From: Bugula neritina
Lineage: Eukaryota > Bryozoa > Gymnolaemata > Cheilostomatida > Bugulidae
Assembly: GCA_964035545.1 (NCBI GenBank)
Contig: OZ037772.1
Coordinates: 9,459,150 to 9,523,149, forward strand
Length of the DNA: 64,000 nucleotides
Direction: 5' to 3'
Part shown: piece by piece, positions 17,624 to 31,829 of the stretch
How the letters are laid out: each line of letters starts with the position of its first letter
How positions within the stretch are numbered: the first letter of the stretch is position 1
Made by a program: the position numbers and the translations under genes
Notes under the pieces: generated by a model
What the model was told of the DNA's origin: nothing
Databases searched by the model: none
Seen by the model: the letters and a program-made list of their open reading frames with translations, nothing else

Positions 17624-19131
17624 TTAGTAAGGTTTATATCTAATGTTACAAATTTTAGTATGGGTATTATAATGGGTCTTATTTAGTGTTCTGTAGTCAC
17701 ATATGCGGCAGACATGTACATTTTCATAAGAGTGAGTAACCATGTGTGTCTTGAGGAATTTTACAATTGGTGTCTCGAATCTACACTGAGGGCATTTAAA
17801 TTTGAAGGTTGTACGATCTGTAAACACATAATAATAAAAAAATTGAAACAGTTGATGTAGAAATTGCAAAATCATAATTCATTGTTTGAAAGCTGCTTAA
17901 AATAATTTGAATTTGCCCACCCACCTACCTATCCCACCCCCACACACACACACACAAAGATATGCACGCAGATCCACACTTTTGCTTCACCAACCATACA
18001 CAAAATACAAACACTCAAACTGATGCTATAGATATGATGAATCAGAGAGAAGTCTTTGTAAGTACAAAAATTATAGGCTTTAATAATCAGCATACTATTT
18101 TAACTGTAATTTTTTAGTCAAGAACAAATTATTAACTGACCATAATATTGAGTAAAACCAGTGTATCTGATGACTTCAGACCCTGAAGATGATGGAGTAG
18201 AATGAGTCGCAACTGCTTGTCCATTAGAAGTTTGATCCTGCCTAGTAGAAGATGAGGTCATCGAATGAGTCAGTTCTGTAGAAAATCCAGGCTTAGTATA
18301 AGAGTGGCTTTGATTTACTGTAGAAGTAGTTTTAATGTCAGAAAACTGGATATTTTCTGCCTCTGTGTTTTCTTGTATATTTCCTAAATAGATATCTTGG
18401 CCATGACTTAGTAAATTGTCTGTCTGCATATGTGGTAAGGAATGACTTTCATCTATCAATGGCAAATTTGATTGATATGATGGAAATTGAAAGTTTTCAT
18501 TCAACTCGCACGTTTGTGGATTTAGTGGCTGCTCATTTTGGTCAGATACTGGCGATGCTCTGAGAACTTCCTTTAAAGAAGTTTCAGTCAATTTGTCTCC
18601 ATGTGTTGCTGAACCGCTAGCAATTTCAGAACGTTGCATACCTCGAGTTCTTGCGCTGGTCTGTGAATCTGATGACTGCATATTCTGTTCATAGTTTGGT
18701 GAATGTAATTCGGGTGAAATAAAACAACTCTGTTCAGACACTTCGGCATCAATGTCTTCATCAAGAATATCATCTATGCCCTCTAGTTCTGTACTTGTTG
18801 GATGAATTGTTGCCTGGGATTCTTCAAAATCATATGGTAGATGCAGAGTATCTGGTGCCATTGATGTATCTGTTGGGAGTTGTGTGCTTTCTGCACTCTC
18901 TTCGTATTCCTCCTCTAGAGTTAGCACTGGTTCTACAGGTTTTAAAAAAACATCTAATGTGTCTCCAACTCATAACTTAGTAATTGCTGCAAGAAAATCA
19001 ACTTTTACCATTGTACAGTGTACACCATTAGAACTAAACTGTATCGCTTACTACGGCAAAATATGTACCACTTTGTTATAAGAATTTACTAGAATACAAT
19101 CACTCTACTTACTTGGCATATCATCTGCCAT
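17624..19131 (-). CDS. Two-finger zinc-finger protein, copy H
   Basis: Three exons give about 334 residues: 19113-19131 (MADDMP), 18141-18932 (disordered, with [11 protein letters not shown] near its start, then a Glu/Asp-rich patch and Ser/Thr/Gln-rich sequence) and 17624-17817 (two fingers, stop after RYKPY). Finger 1 is C-x2-C-x12-H-x3-H. Finger 2 is C-x2-C-x12-H-x3-C. As in I and E, exon 2 is missing. The donor of exon 3 is GTCAGT. A TATA-like box on the minus strand is at 19243-19252, 112 nt before the ATG. The 3' half matches copy D closely, but D has lost its 5' half. The PTDTS core departs from PxDLS, so CtBP binding here is doubtful. Confidence 0.76.
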
Positions 19132-20462
19132 CTCAAGTACAACTCAACACTAAAAGTAAAACGTAACTGTATAGTCTTGCTGTAACAAGGTTTTGCCTGC
19201 ACTTTCCATCTATTCCATATAAGCTTGTAGACTATTTTTTGTCTTTTATATACTATTTCAAGATGTGGTGAATAATTCCCAGAGGGCAACAAAGCTATCG
19301 TAAAAGCCCTCTATCTAGCCAGCTTTTATCAAATCAATTTATTTATACATGTACTAAATTAAAAGTGATTTTTTATTGAATAGCAAAAAATATCATCATA
19401 TTTTACTAAAATTGGGTGACACTCTTAGTGTTTAGTATATCATATTTGCACGAAGTTTGAGATTCTAATTTGTTTACAGCAATTCTCAATAAAAAAACTC
19501 TTCACAACTTTAAAACAGACATGTTAGCTTTTAATGCAGAAACTGTGCTTTTAAAAATAGTATTTATAGATAATGAAATCACATGTGGTTTGGAATCCGA
19601 GGCCCTTGTAGCCTATTAAACTAAACAAATTGGAACACATTAAACCTTTTCTGGATGGATGACAAATATAACATGTTTAGAATATAAGCAGAGATATTGC
19701 TGGCTGCAGACAGTGAAGATGATGAAATGGAGTTATGTGAATAGTCTAGGCAGTTTATAGTGACTCTGATGTACTCTAAAGTGGCTTATATATACTTTAT
19801 TTACACAATTCATATTTATGGGAGTAAAATATTTCTAATGGTTATTATAGCCCTGTAAAAAGCACCTGTAAACCAATTGTTCTCACATGGATGCTGACTA
19901 AACTCAAGGGAGTATTAGACGTGATTATCCTAGTAATGTTTTAGAGACTTACCATAAATGTGTTCTGAGAATAATTACTGAACATACATTTTGATACTGT
20001 GATTTTTAATTATTGACATTGTAGTAAGAAAAAATTTCAAATTATACTGTAACTTGTTAAAAGCAAGTATTTGCATTTAACTTGTATAATACACTGAATG
20101 ATCATTTATTGCTTCCTGGCAAATTAGACTGTTTAAAAACAAAAAATTCCTTAAAATATGCAGACTAAGAAAATGAGAAAGAGAAAATGTCAATAATCAC
20201 TTTGAACTCTCTAATAAAACATTATTTTCAAAATACAAGACGCTGTAGGAATTTTTGAAATAAAAACCCAAATATAAGTTGTAAGTTTAACACCACTGTA
20301 GAATTTTGTGTTGATTTTATGCAACTAGAAATGCACAACTACAACATTTTCAATTACTCAAGGTATGTATGACTAGCGGAGATTAACTGAGTTCAGTTGC
20401 TTCTTCTAACAGAATTTAAGATGCTTGTTCAAATATAAATATTCCTCACTACAGTAGGTACA
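19132..20462. other. Spacer between copies H and G
   Basis: It contains the copy H TATA-like box (19243-19252) and a decayed exon remnant (about 19665-19780). Positions 19650-20120 are nearly identical to 41640-42110, a second, shorter duplicated segment. Confidence 0.5.
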
Positions 20463-20871
20463 TTAGTAAGGTTTATATCTAGCGTTACAACTTTTAGTGT
20501 GGGTATCATAATCGCACTTCTTTTTTGTTCTGTAGTCACATATGCGGCAGACATGTACATTTTCACAAGAGTGAGTAGCTATGTGTGTCTTGATGAAACG
20601 TTTATTTGGTGTTTCAAATCTACACTGAAGGCATCTAAATTTGTAGGTTGTATCATCTGTAAACACGAAATAAAAAGAAAATTAAAACAGTTGATCTAGA
20701 AATTGCAAAATTATAATTCAGTGTAAGCTGTTTATGATAATTTAAATTTACCCACCCACCCACTCACCCACCCACCCACTCACCCACTCACCCACCCACC
20801 CACCCACTCACCCACCCACTCACCCACCCACCCACCCACTCACCCACTCACCCACCCACCCACTCACCCAA

Positions 20872-20902
<31 letters not shown>

Positions 20903-23442
20903 CACACAAAGATATGCACGCAGATCTACACTTTTGCTTCACCAAACACACACAAAGCACAAACATTCAAACTTATGCTGAAGATATGGTGAATCGGGGA
21001 AGATTTTTGTAAGTAGAAAAGTTGGTTATAATAATTATGCTACTTCAATTGTAATTTATTAGTTAAGAATAAATTGATGACTTACCATTAACTATAGTAA
21101 AAGCAGAAGAATTGATGGCTTCAGACCCTGAAGATGATGAAGTAGAACAAGTGGCATCTGCTTGTTCATTAGATGTTTGATCCTGCCTAGTAGAAGATGA
21201 GGTCTGTGAATAAGTCGGTTCTGTAAAATATCCAGGCATAGTAGAGTGGCTCTGGTTTACTACAGAGGTATATTGACTCTCATAATACTGGAAATTATGT
21301 GCTTGTCTGTCTGTCTGAAAGTTTGGTGGATGAGCATTATGGGTATAGGTTGGTAGAGTGGATGTCTGTAGTCTTTGAAAGTAATAGTTCTGGTGCATGT
21401 TCAGTAAATTCAATTGAAATGGTACCATAAATATATCAGGTGAAAACAAATTACTAAAGTTTCTTGAAGAAGCATTGTCCCTTACAACAGATTGAAGGTT
21501 TTCATTTGATGAAAGTGTCTGTTGATCTAATACTTGATTAATCTGGCTAAAGTTGGGTGAACTTCTAACATTCTGTTCCACAGAGGCTGCAGAAGGAGTA
21601 ACATGGCTTCTATGTCTTGGAGAATTGCCAACAAGTTGCATATTTCCGGCTCTTCTGCTCGTTTGTGAAATTTGTGACTGAATATGTTCTTCATAGGTTG
21701 GTAAGTGTGAACCATGTAAGAGACAATAATATTCAGACCATGTAGTAGTATTGTCTCTATCAGAACCTTGAATATTTACTCTTTCTGTGTTTCTCGGTTG
21801 AGATGACGAAGAAATCTCCTGGGAACCAGATGGTAGCTGGGATCTGTTTGTTGCTATTGACAGATCTAAAGGAAGTTCAGTGTTTTCTACATTCTCCACA
21901 TTTTCTTGTCTTGGATTTAGCGCTATAATGTCTTTATTTTCTAAAAAAAAGAGAACAAAAAATGTTGTTCAAGCTTATAGATATACCAACACCAAAACAT
22001 TGGTCCCAATCTTCAAATATTGAGATTTTCCAGGCGTCAAAAGATGGTGTGCAAAACCCAGTTCTTCAAATAATTAGGTTAAAGTTCAAATTCAAGATAT
22101 TTTGGACTTCCCCCCCAAACTGTTTGAAAAACTAAGATATTCCCCAAAAAGGTTCTAACCATGCAGCAGACAGTCTACTTTGTAAATCTCTGCACCTATA
22201 GTTTACTTTTATTGTAAATTTTAAAAAAAAGTACTTTACAAGCTGTACTCAAGTAGTATTAAAATGTGGTAATGAAAATTTGGTGCTTTCTATAACACTC
22301 TTCTCATTCTGTTTTTCTATATACTTGGTACTACTTCTGCAGTTTCTATAAAAACCATAGACATTTCTTTAAATTTTAAAATTGCTTTACTAAAATGTGT
22401 ATGCACTGTTAGTATTATTACCATCACTATCAGAACCTTGGATGTTTACTCTTTCTGTGTTTCTTGGTTGAGATGCTGAGTACATCTCCCGGTAACCAGA
22501 TGCCATCGACAGATCTAATGGTTGATCGGTTCTTACTATGAAGCTCTCCTCATTCTGTTCTATATTTAGCAATGATTCAGTGTTTCCTGTAAAGTAAATA
22601 AATCTGTCCTTAAAATTTATAATACTACTTGCATAATAATTTTACAATCATCACAAAAACTGTTTTAACTTCACTTTGGTATCGCCAATACATGCAGAGG
22701 GAAACAGGATAATGTAGCCTTCTCAGCTTATAGGTAGATAAAATTGTATGTATGGCAATTTTTTAACTTCGTTCAAGCATGTAAAGGTGTTGTTATAAAA
22801 CACTCTCTGTATGTTAAGCTGAAGTTAAAATTCAAAATCATTTGGAATTTGATTTGGAAATATTTGAAAAGCTGATAAACATGCTTTCACTAAACTGACT
22901 AACCAATCCACTTTCTACTCTGCAAAAATAATTAATTTAAACTGAGCCGCAATTAGAATTTATTTTCATTGCAAGGTTTTAATAAGAGTTATTCATAAAC
23001 TGTACTCAATTAGTTGCATTGATGTAGATTGGGTAAAATTCTCCCAAAGCAAACTGCTGAAAAAATCCTGTAAGATTGAGTATTCAAACAAAAAGATGTA
23101 GATGCAAATGACAGTTTATTTAAAAGTACTAACCCGAATCACTTCCAAGACTTGCTAGATCAGCATTTTGTTCAGAATCTTTGAGTTCATCATTAGAATT
23201 CTGCTCTTGTCTCATGCATTCTTCATCTGAAAATATAGCTCTGATGTTTTAGAATATAGTGTAGATTGTTGGAAATTAACTAATTAACTCAAATTTCAAA
23301 CTCTGTTAAACTTTATGACATAATCAACTTTCACCAATGTGCTATAGAAGAACAGAAGTTCAACACTTGCTATTACATTATCACACTATTTTAAGATATT
23401 AATAAAATTCAGTCTCTACTTACTTGACATATCATCTGCCAT
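20463..23442 (-). CDS. Zinc-finger protein with two PLDLS motifs, copy G (chimeric middle exon)
   Basis: Five exons give about 441 residues: 23424-23442 (MADDMS), 23134-23226 (acidic), 22422-22586 (PLDLS at 22507-22521), 21086-21940 (PLDLS at 21858-21872, then low-complexity sequence) and 20463-20656 (two fingers, the second ending H-x3-C). The first two thirds of the long exon match copy K. Its last third (from about STMPGYFTEP) and the finger exon match copy A instead, so G looks like a recombinant. A minus-strand TATA-like box lies at 23547-23555, about 105 nt before the ATG. The intron before the finger exon carries a long CCCACCCACTCA tract (20747-20870), G-rich in the transcript. It is predicted to be a CtBP-recruiting repressor by motif only. 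Confidence 0.78.
20747..20910. repeat. CCCA/CTCA and CA repeat in the copy G intron
   Basis: About 120 bases of CCCACCCACTCA-type repeat are followed by CA repeats. On the transcribed strand this is GGGT/GAGT, with many GGG runs (quadruplex potential) and many GTGAGT sequences that look like donors. It begins 91 nt before the finger-exon acceptor. Confidence 0.88.
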
Positions 23443-24428
23443 TTTAAGTACAATTTAACGCTAAAAGTAAAGTAAAACTGCAAAGACTTTTGTGAAATAA
23501 TTCAATTTTTATACTTTGAATACAACATTGTAGATTCTCTGTAGCCCTTTATATATATTTTAGGATATAACTAATATCTGTTGAACAAAGAAAGCTATTG
23601 CAGAAGCATTATATAGCCAGCTTGTATTAAACCATTTTAGATATATACATACTAAGCTAGAAGTTTTTTATGTCAGCTGTTGAAGCTTTTATATTTTATA
23701 CTAAAATCAAGTAATAGTACGTCTTATCCTCTTATGCATATTATACTTTGTTTAGAAATGAAAGCACATCAAACAGTTTATTTTCACTCACAAGTCAAAG
23801 GTGGTGCTTTATCTAACCAACATCAATAGGTGTAACAATATTTGCAAATCATGATGCAATCCTTCAAAATATTTTGTTGTAAGTTATTGAAACTGCAAAA
23901 ACTCCTTTTGAAAAAAATGCATATTTAGTTTTAAAAAATTGAGGTTGAGTTATTTGATGACCTTATTTAGTATTGGCTGATCAAAGATGGTTTACTTGTT
24001 TTCTGTATCATAGTTGCTCGGTTTTTAAATTAATTCTGAAATCTTAAAGTTTTTATACTACAAAACTACCACCATAGAAAATAAGTGCATTAAAAAATGG
24101 ATATAAAAATAAGTAATGACAGTGAACTGATTTATTAAAATGAGTCCGTGAATACTATTAAAGCACCAATACCTTAAAAGTATAAAACTTATTAACTAAG
24201 AACCACAGTCTAATTTTGTTTATGCTTAATAAAAGATATTCACACAAATCTGCACGGATTAAAAACAATATAATTTATATGATTTAAATTCTTGTTCAGG
24301 TGAATGTTTTTTAGGTAAAAAAAGTAATACTGTAATTAGGGAAGTATGTTTAAACTGTTTAAATCCAAAGAGCTATTCATATTTAGAATTTAGAATTTTT
24401 TAAATAAAAGATCTTTGTGTAAAACAAT
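23443..24428. other. Spacer between copies G and F
   Basis: It holds the copy G TATA-like box (23547-23555) and AT-rich sequence aligned with 5977-6968. No exon or relic is recognised. Confidence 0.5.
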
Positions 24429-26280
24429 TTAAGGCTTTCTAACTTTTCGTGATTTAATGCTCCATTGATGCATCTTGTAATGCATGTTCAAAGTGTTCTT
24501 ATTTAAATATTCTCTACCACAGTGGATGCATTTGTAAATCTTTATTCCTTCGTGACTTTCCCTGAAATGACTGTAAAGACTGGACCTTTCTTGTACTCTG
24601 TAGTCGCATAAATGACAAACATGTACATTTATCAATGAGTGAGTTGCTGTATGAAAGTTGATATGGCTTTCATCTGATGACTCATATCTACACTGAAGGC
24701 ATTTCCATGTCCTAGTTGTGTGATCTGTGAAAATGAAATACATGGAAACAAACTATAATCAAGAAGAGAAGGGCAAGAAAATTGTTACTTAATTTATATA
24801 TGTATACGCATTGATTGCATACTATGCATGACATTTTATTTTGAGTGCATAGTTGTGTGTATATTTTGTCATCTATGATATTAGAAAAGTACTCTACCAT
24901 AACTTGGAGTAGAAGTCAAATCAATGGTGGCTCCGGACAGTGAAGTTGATGGAGTGGAGTGAATCTCATCTCTCCTTTGATTGGATGTTAGATTCCGTGG
25001 AGTAGAAGATTGAATCTGTAAACGAGTTGGTTGTTTGAAGATTTTAGGCAGAGTAGAGTGATTCTGATTTACTGTAGAGGTAATCTGTTTATCTACAACC
25101 TGGAGGAATTCAGTTTCTCTGTTTGTTTCCGGGCTTGTTGATTGACTGGGTTGGCTACCAGATGCTAACTGTCGATCCAGCTGTGTTGTTGGAAGTGCTG
25201 TTTTGGAAATACTCTGAATAAGATATTTTGCCTCATCTATTATAGGATCTGCAATATAGAAGAACATCAAATTTTAGATATTACTATCAAGTGGTGACAA
25301 TACAATTATATGCACTGAATTATTCCAACTGCATACTACAAAATTACTGAAATCCTGCACCTTAACAAACAGGCTAAAACAGTATTTCACATATATCTTT
25401 CCCATTGTCACCTAGTTGCTGCAATGGCTGCTTCAACTACATGTTAAATTTTAAAAATTGCCTTTGCTTTCTATTTTAAATGCTTTTTTAAAGCATTGTT
25501 CATCATGAGAAAATTACTAAAAAGTTAACTATAGCTAATGGTTGTAAAAATTGTATCGAAAAATCATGTATATCACTCTAAACCATAAAACAGTGCTCAA
25601 GCAAGATAATATCAGTTAATTCAAGTTCACCACAAACATGCAAACCTGTGTCAGTTGTCACTTTGTCTGAGTCTTTATCTGAATAACTGTTCCTGAGATC
25701 TTGTGTGAAATCCTCATCTTCTTGCTGGGCTCTTCCTTCATCTGAAAAGTAAATGTTTACATCTCTAAAAGTGCTGTTTACTCTGTACAACAAAAGTTGA
25801 AAGTTATAATGAGAATTAATTGTGAAGTAATGCAAATATATTTATAAAACCTTTGCCCCTCCATTGGGATTCTAACTCAAGACATGCAACTTGCAAACAG
25901 GCTATGGCACAACAAGGGCTGTGTACTTAATGAACTTTGTAACAATACAAAAGCTTTCATTTCAGATAGAAATTGGCAATTGAGTTTTGTTACTGAAGCT
26001 TTTAACATCAAAACTTTTTTTATAAATTTTCTTTCTTTTAAAGTGGGTTTTTTATAATACAAAGTTTTATGAAATTTTTTTTTCTACATAAAGTGTCTGT
26101 AGCATTAAAATAGTTTCGCATAAAGATAAATTAAGTTTACATGAAATACAATTACTGATACACCAATTACCAGAACGTACTAACTTTATTTATGGTTATA
26201 TTTTAGATAATTTACATCATATTATTCTAAGAATTTACTAGAATACAGTCACTCTACTTACTTGACATATTATCTACCAT
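24429..26280 (-). CDS. Three-finger C2H2 protein, copy F
   Basis: This is the duplicate of J. Four exons give about 253 residues: 26262-26280 (MVDNMS), 25646-25741 (acidic, EGRAQQEDEDFTQD), 24898-25248 (linker starting DPIIDEAKYL) and 24429-24724 (three complete Cys2His2 fingers, basic tail). The linker start differs from J (EKTIGEEKYL), so the acceptor region has diverged faster than the fingers. Finger changes relative to J are few and include Ser to Phe just before the first zinc-binding His of finger 1. There is no PLDLS and no clear TATA box. An intact reading frame after duplication suggests constraint, but this was not measured. Confidence 0.78.
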
Positions 26281-28339
26281 CCCAAGTACAACTCAACACT
26301 AAAGGTGAAATGAAACTGCAAGACAAGCTGTAACACAGCTTTGTCTGCATTTTGAACATATAACAAGATGGTAGATTATCATTTAATATGTAATAAGTAG
26401 TGGCAAAAAAGCAGCACAAAAGCTATTTTAAACACATTTTATAAAGCCACCTTTTATCAAACCAATTTATTCATATGCTTGTGCTGGACTAGAAGTTAGT
26501 TTTCATTTATGGCTACAAATCCTATATTTTACTAAAATCAAGTGTTGATTTTAATGTTTTGTATATTCTATGCAAGAGGTGTGAAATTCTAATTGGTTTA
26601 CAGCAAATATCAATAAAAACTCTTCATAAATTTATAACAGACATGCTAGCCTTTTATGCAGAAACTGTGCTTCTAAAAATAGTATTAGATAATGAAACTG
26701 TTGTTTGGAATCTCAAAGCCCCTGTAGCGTAATTGCTTATCCAGCCCTGCTTGCAAGCCGGAGGTCTGTGGTTTGAATTTCAGTGGGGGGGCAATTATTT
26801 TACGGAAACTATAACAACCAGTTGCTTAACACTTACAGATATGACTTAGATGCTCACTGTATGACCTGAAATAATTAAAAAAAGCACTTTATACAGAAGT
26901 TCAAAGAATAATTAGAACTGTTAGAGATATCGACACTTTTTATAATTTTATTTGCCTAGGAGTATATTTAAACTTCAGTACAAACTAAAAATCTTGGATT
27001 ATTCAATATACATGTTTTCGGCATGAAAGCTTTGAGCATAAGCAAAGAGATTGTTGGCTAAAGACAGTGAAGATGAGGAAATGGAGTGAATGTCATCTGC
27101 ATGTTGACTGGCTGTTAGATTATGTTAAATGTGTGAATGAATTGGTTGTGTAGAGAGTCCAGACAGAGTGGAATGACTCTGAGGGACTGTCTGTTAAAGC
27201 TAACCTAAAGGTTATCAGTTCTTCTGCTTGTTACTTGACCTGTTGATTGACTGGATCGGCTACCAGATGGTAAGTGTTGATCCAGCTGTGTTATTTTGGA
27301 AGCTTTGTTCTAGAGCTTCACTCTTGATTTGCTGGCAATTTTTCACAATTCATCCATGGAGGTATAATACCTGTTCAATAGTTATGGCTTTGTAAAAAGC
27401 ACCTTTCTAACAGGTGCTATCACGTGGTTGGTGGCTAGACCAAAGGGATTATTACTTAGGCGAGTTTATAGTCACCTTCAAGGTGTTCTTACAAAAACCG
27501 CTGATGGAAAAATTGTTTTGTGAAATCGGCTTAAGGATTTTTTCAGATGTGGCACAGGAGCAATTATGACTGGATGCTCTTCCTAACATCACCAATAGCC
27601 TTTGTCTGAGCTCGAACCTATGACCTCCGTGTTCGCTCTAACCCCTAGACTAAGGCTGCCCATGCAATTGGGTATTGAACAGGTTTATTCTAATAATGTT
27701 TCAGAAACTTACCATGAGTGTTTGTGAGAATAATAACAAATATGTAATACTTGGATATAATGATTTCTCATTTATTGACATTGTATTTAACTAGTATTGC
27801 AACTTCAGAAGAGCATGTATTTGCATATAACTTGTACTGAATGATAGTTTGTTGTTTCCTGACAATCTACACTGTTTAATAACACAAGATTCTGTAAAAA
27901 TTGCAGACTAAAGAAAATCTAAAAGAAAAAGTGTCCATAATTAGAAGACTATAAACTATCTTTGAGATTTTAAAACATTTTTTCTATTATAACTTTATTT
28001 TCAAAAAAACTAAAGGCTGTAAGAATTCAAAAATTAAAATATATCCATGCTTACTTTTGAAAAGCTATTTAGTCAGTTTAAGACACTTTTTTAACAGGAA
28101 TATGTAGCTAATGTTAATCTATAAACCAGCAACATTAGAATTATTAGCTCATGAAAGGTGTATAATTTCATGTTGATTAACTATGCAACTATAGAAATGC
28201 ACAAGTATATGACATCTTCAAATACTCAAGGTATGTTTGACAAGCTGAAATTGACTGAGCTCATTTGTTTCTTCTGGTGAGATTTAAGATCCTTGTTCAG
28301 ATAGTAATTGTATAACTATTCCTCACTACAGTAGTTACA
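26281..28339. other. Spacer between copies F and E: tRNA-like relic, vestigial exon, SINE
   Basis: It is the duplicate of 8813-10867: tRNA-like relic (26707-26790), decayed exon (about 27020-27310) and SINE (27463-27662, antisense). Confidence 0.6.
27463..27662 (-). repeat. tRNA-derived SINE, antisense (duplicate of 9990-10193)
   Basis: It has the same head, B box (GGTTCGAGCTC) and GATGTTAGGAAGAGCATCCA block as the copy near 10 kb, at the equivalent position in the duplicated segment. Confidence 0.7.
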
Positions 28340-30473
28340 TTAATAAGGTTTATATCTATTGTTACAACAACTAGTATGGCGCTCATAATCCCACTTTCTT
28401 CTTGTTCTGTAGCCACATTTACTGCAGACATGTACATTTTTACCAGAGTGAGAAGCAATGTGTGTCTTAATGAAAGATACATTTGATGTCTTGAATCTAC
28501 ACCGAGGGCATTTCCATTTTCCTGTTCTATTGTCTGTAGACCCAAAAAACAGTAAAATTTACATTTACAGTTTCTTATATAATATGAAGGTTACAAAATC
28601 ATATTTCTATGTTTCAGAACTGATTATGGTAACTTATGCTTACAGACACACACCCACACACACACACTCACAAACCCACGGATCTAGGAAAAATGTTTTG
28701 TATGTACAAAAGTAGCTGTTATATAAAAGCTGTTATACATACCAATAAATAACTTACTTTAAATGTAATTTGAGTATAGTCAAAAATAAATGGATAAATT
28801 ACCATAGTGTTGAGTAAAATCAGAGGGATCAGCTGGTGGACACTGTAAACTGGATGGAGTGGAGTGAATCTCAATTGTCTGTTGATTGGCTGTCGCATTC
28901 TGTAGAGTCTGTGAATGAGTGGGCTGTGTGGGGAGTCCAGCCAGAGTAGAGTGGCTCTGATTTACTGCAGAAGTATTTTCACTATTCTTTGTAACATGAC
29001 ATTTTTTAATATGATCCTCATAACTATGTTTCGTTTTTGTTCGGTAGTCACATATGCTGCAGACATGTACATTTTCATCAGAGTGAGTAGCAATGTGTGT
29101 CTTGATGAAAGCTATATTTGGTGTCTCAAATCTACACTGAAGGCATCTAAATTTGAGAGTTCCGCTATCTGTAAACGCAAAATAAAATAGAAACTTGAAA
29201 TAGTTGATATATAGATATTGCAAAATCATAATTCATTGTTTAAAAGTGGTTTATGATAATTTAAATTTAAACACCCACCCACACACACACAAATCTAGAG
29301 AGATCCACACGGATCCACACGGATTCACACAAACTTAAACTTTACCACTTTACAAAACACACCTAAACTTACACTAAAGATAGGACAAATCAGAGAAAAT
29401 AATATGTTTTGTAAGTATAAAAGTAGTTATACAATGATCATTTTACTTTAATTGTACTTTAGTTAGTCAAGAATAAATAGATAACTTACCATAATGTTGA
29501 GTAAAGGCAGAGAAATTTTTGGCTTCAGACCGTGAAGATGAGGGAGTAGAATGAGTCGCATTTGCTTGTTCATTGAATGTTAGATCTTTCTGAGCAGGTG
29601 AATGAGTTAGTTGTGTAGAGATTTCAAGCAGATTAGAGTGGCTTTCAATTTTAGCAGAAGTATTTTCACTGTCAGAAAACTGGAAACTTTCTGCTTCTGT
29701 GTTAATCCCTTGTATATTTCCTAAATAGATGTCTTGATCATGAGTTAGTAAATTGTCTGTCTGCAGATGTGGTAGGGAATAACTTTCATCAATAAATGGC
29801 AAATTTGATTGATATGATAAAAATTGAAAGTTTTCATTCAACTGGTATGTTTGTGGATTTAGTGGCTGATCATTTTGGTCAGATACTGGCGATGCTCCAA
29901 GAACTTCCTCTAAAGAGGTTTCAGTCAATTTGCCTCCATGTGTTGCTGAATTGCCAGTAATTTTATTACTTTGCATACCTCGAGTTCTTGCGCTGGTCTG
30001 TGGTTCTGATGGTTGAATGTTCTGTTCATAGTTTGGTGAATGTAACTCGGGTGAAATAAAACGACTCAGTTCAGACACTTCGGCATCAATGTCTCTATCA
30101 AGAAGATCTTCTATGCCCTCTAGTTCTGTACTTGTTGCACAGGGATGAGTTGTTGCCTGAGTTTCTTTAAAACCTGATGATAGATGCAGAGTGTCTGGTG
30201 CCATTGACATATCTGTTGGGAGTTGTGTGCTTTCTGAATTTTCTGCACATTGCTCTTCTAGAGTTAGCACTGGTTCTACAGGTTTTAAAAAAACATTTAA
30301 TATGTGTCTCCAACTCATAAGTTAGTAATTGCTACAAGAAAATCAACCTTTACCATTGTACACCATTATAGAGCTAAACTGTATTGCTCACTACAGCAAA
30401 ATATGTACCACTTAATATTATAAGAATTTACTAGAATACAGCCACTCTACTTACTTGACATTCCATCTGCCAT
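28340..30473 (-). CDS. Four-finger zinc-finger protein, copy E
   Basis: This is the duplicate of I without the transposon. Four exons give about 454 residues: 30455-30473 (MADGMS), 29490-30275 (disordered, LPTDMSMAPDT), 28803-29168 (ZF-a pair plus Ser/Thr-rich tail ending FTQHYG) and 28340-28533 (ZF-b pair, stop after RYKPY). ZF-b starts DNRTGKWKCPRC and is in a frame without its own ATG, so it is easy to miss. The second fingers end in Cys. There is no acidic exon 2. A TATA-like box is at 30577-30587. The CA tract between ZF-a and ZF-b is only about 30 bp here, against about 230 bp in I. Four fingers in two exons could read a longer site than the two-finger copies. Confidence 0.77.
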
Positions 30474-31829
30474 CTTAAGTACAACTAGACACTAAAAGTA
30501 AAATGTAACCGTATAGTCTTTCTGTAACAAGGTTTTGCCTGCACTTTCCATATAAGGTTGTGAACTCTTTTTTTCTCTTTTTATATACTATTTCAAGATG
30601 TGGTGAATAATTCCCAGAAGGCAAGAAAGCTATCGTAAAAGCCCTCCATCTAGCCAGCTTTTATCAAACCAATTTATTCATACATGTGCTAAACTAGAAG
30701 TGATTTTTAATTGAATAGCAAAAAATATCATCATATTTTATTAAAATCAGGTGACACTTTTAGTGTTTAGTATATATCATATATGCACGAAGTTTGAGAT
30801 TCTAATTTGTTTACGGCAATTCTCAATAAAAAACTCTTCACAACTTTAAAAGTGACATGTTAGCCTTTATGCAGAAACTGTGCTTCTAAAAATAGTATTA
30901 GATAATGAAACTGTTGTTTGGAATCCCGAAGCCCCTGTAGCCTATTGAACTAAACAAATTGGAACACATTAAAAGTTTTCTGGATGACAAATATAACATG
31001 TTTAGAGTATAAGCAGAGATATTGCTGGCTGCAGACAGTGAAGATGAAGAAATGGAGTGAATCTCATCTCTCTGTTGATTGGATGCTAGATGTTGTTGAC
31101 TGGCAAACAAAACTAGTTAGTTATGTGAAGAGTATAGGCAGAGTAGAGTGTTTATATTTACACAATTCATGCATGAAAGTAAAATATTTTTAATGGTTAT
31201 TAAAAATAACTTTTGTACCAGGAGTTCTCACATGGATGGTGGCTATAGAGCAAAGTGAATATTGGACTATATTTATTCCAATCATGTTTCAGAGACTTAC
31301 CATGAGTGTGTGATATTGAGAACACTAACTAAACGTATATATTGATACAGTTTTTTCTTATTTATTAATGTTGCATTAGAATATTAAAAAGTTTTTACTA
31401 GTATTGCAACTTAAAAAGAGCTTGGACATTTTTATTTAACTTGTATCAAATGATTATTTGCTGTTTCATGACAATTTAAACTGTTTAAAAACACAAGAGT
31501 CCTTAAAAATTGCACACTAAAGAGAAAAGATTTTCAGTAATCACCAGACTATGAACTTTATATTGGACATGTTAAAACATCATTTTCAGACAACTAAAAG
31601 CGTTAGGAACTTAAAAAATAAAAATAAAAACATGAGTAAAAATTATAAGCGCAACACCACTGTAGAATGTTGTGTCAAGTCTATGCAACCTGAAATGTAC
31701 AACTACAACATTTTCAATTACTCATTGTATGTATGTTTAGAGGAGATTAACTGAGTTCATTTGCTTCTTCTGACAAGATTTAAGATGCTTGTTCAGATAT
31801 AAAGATTCCTCAGCACTACAGTAGGTACA
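30474..31829. other. Spacer between copies E and D
   Basis: It contains the copy E TATA-like box (30577-30587) and a decayed middle-type exon (about 31000-31160) in which stops interrupt an NQQRDEIHSIS-like frame. Confidence 0.5.
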
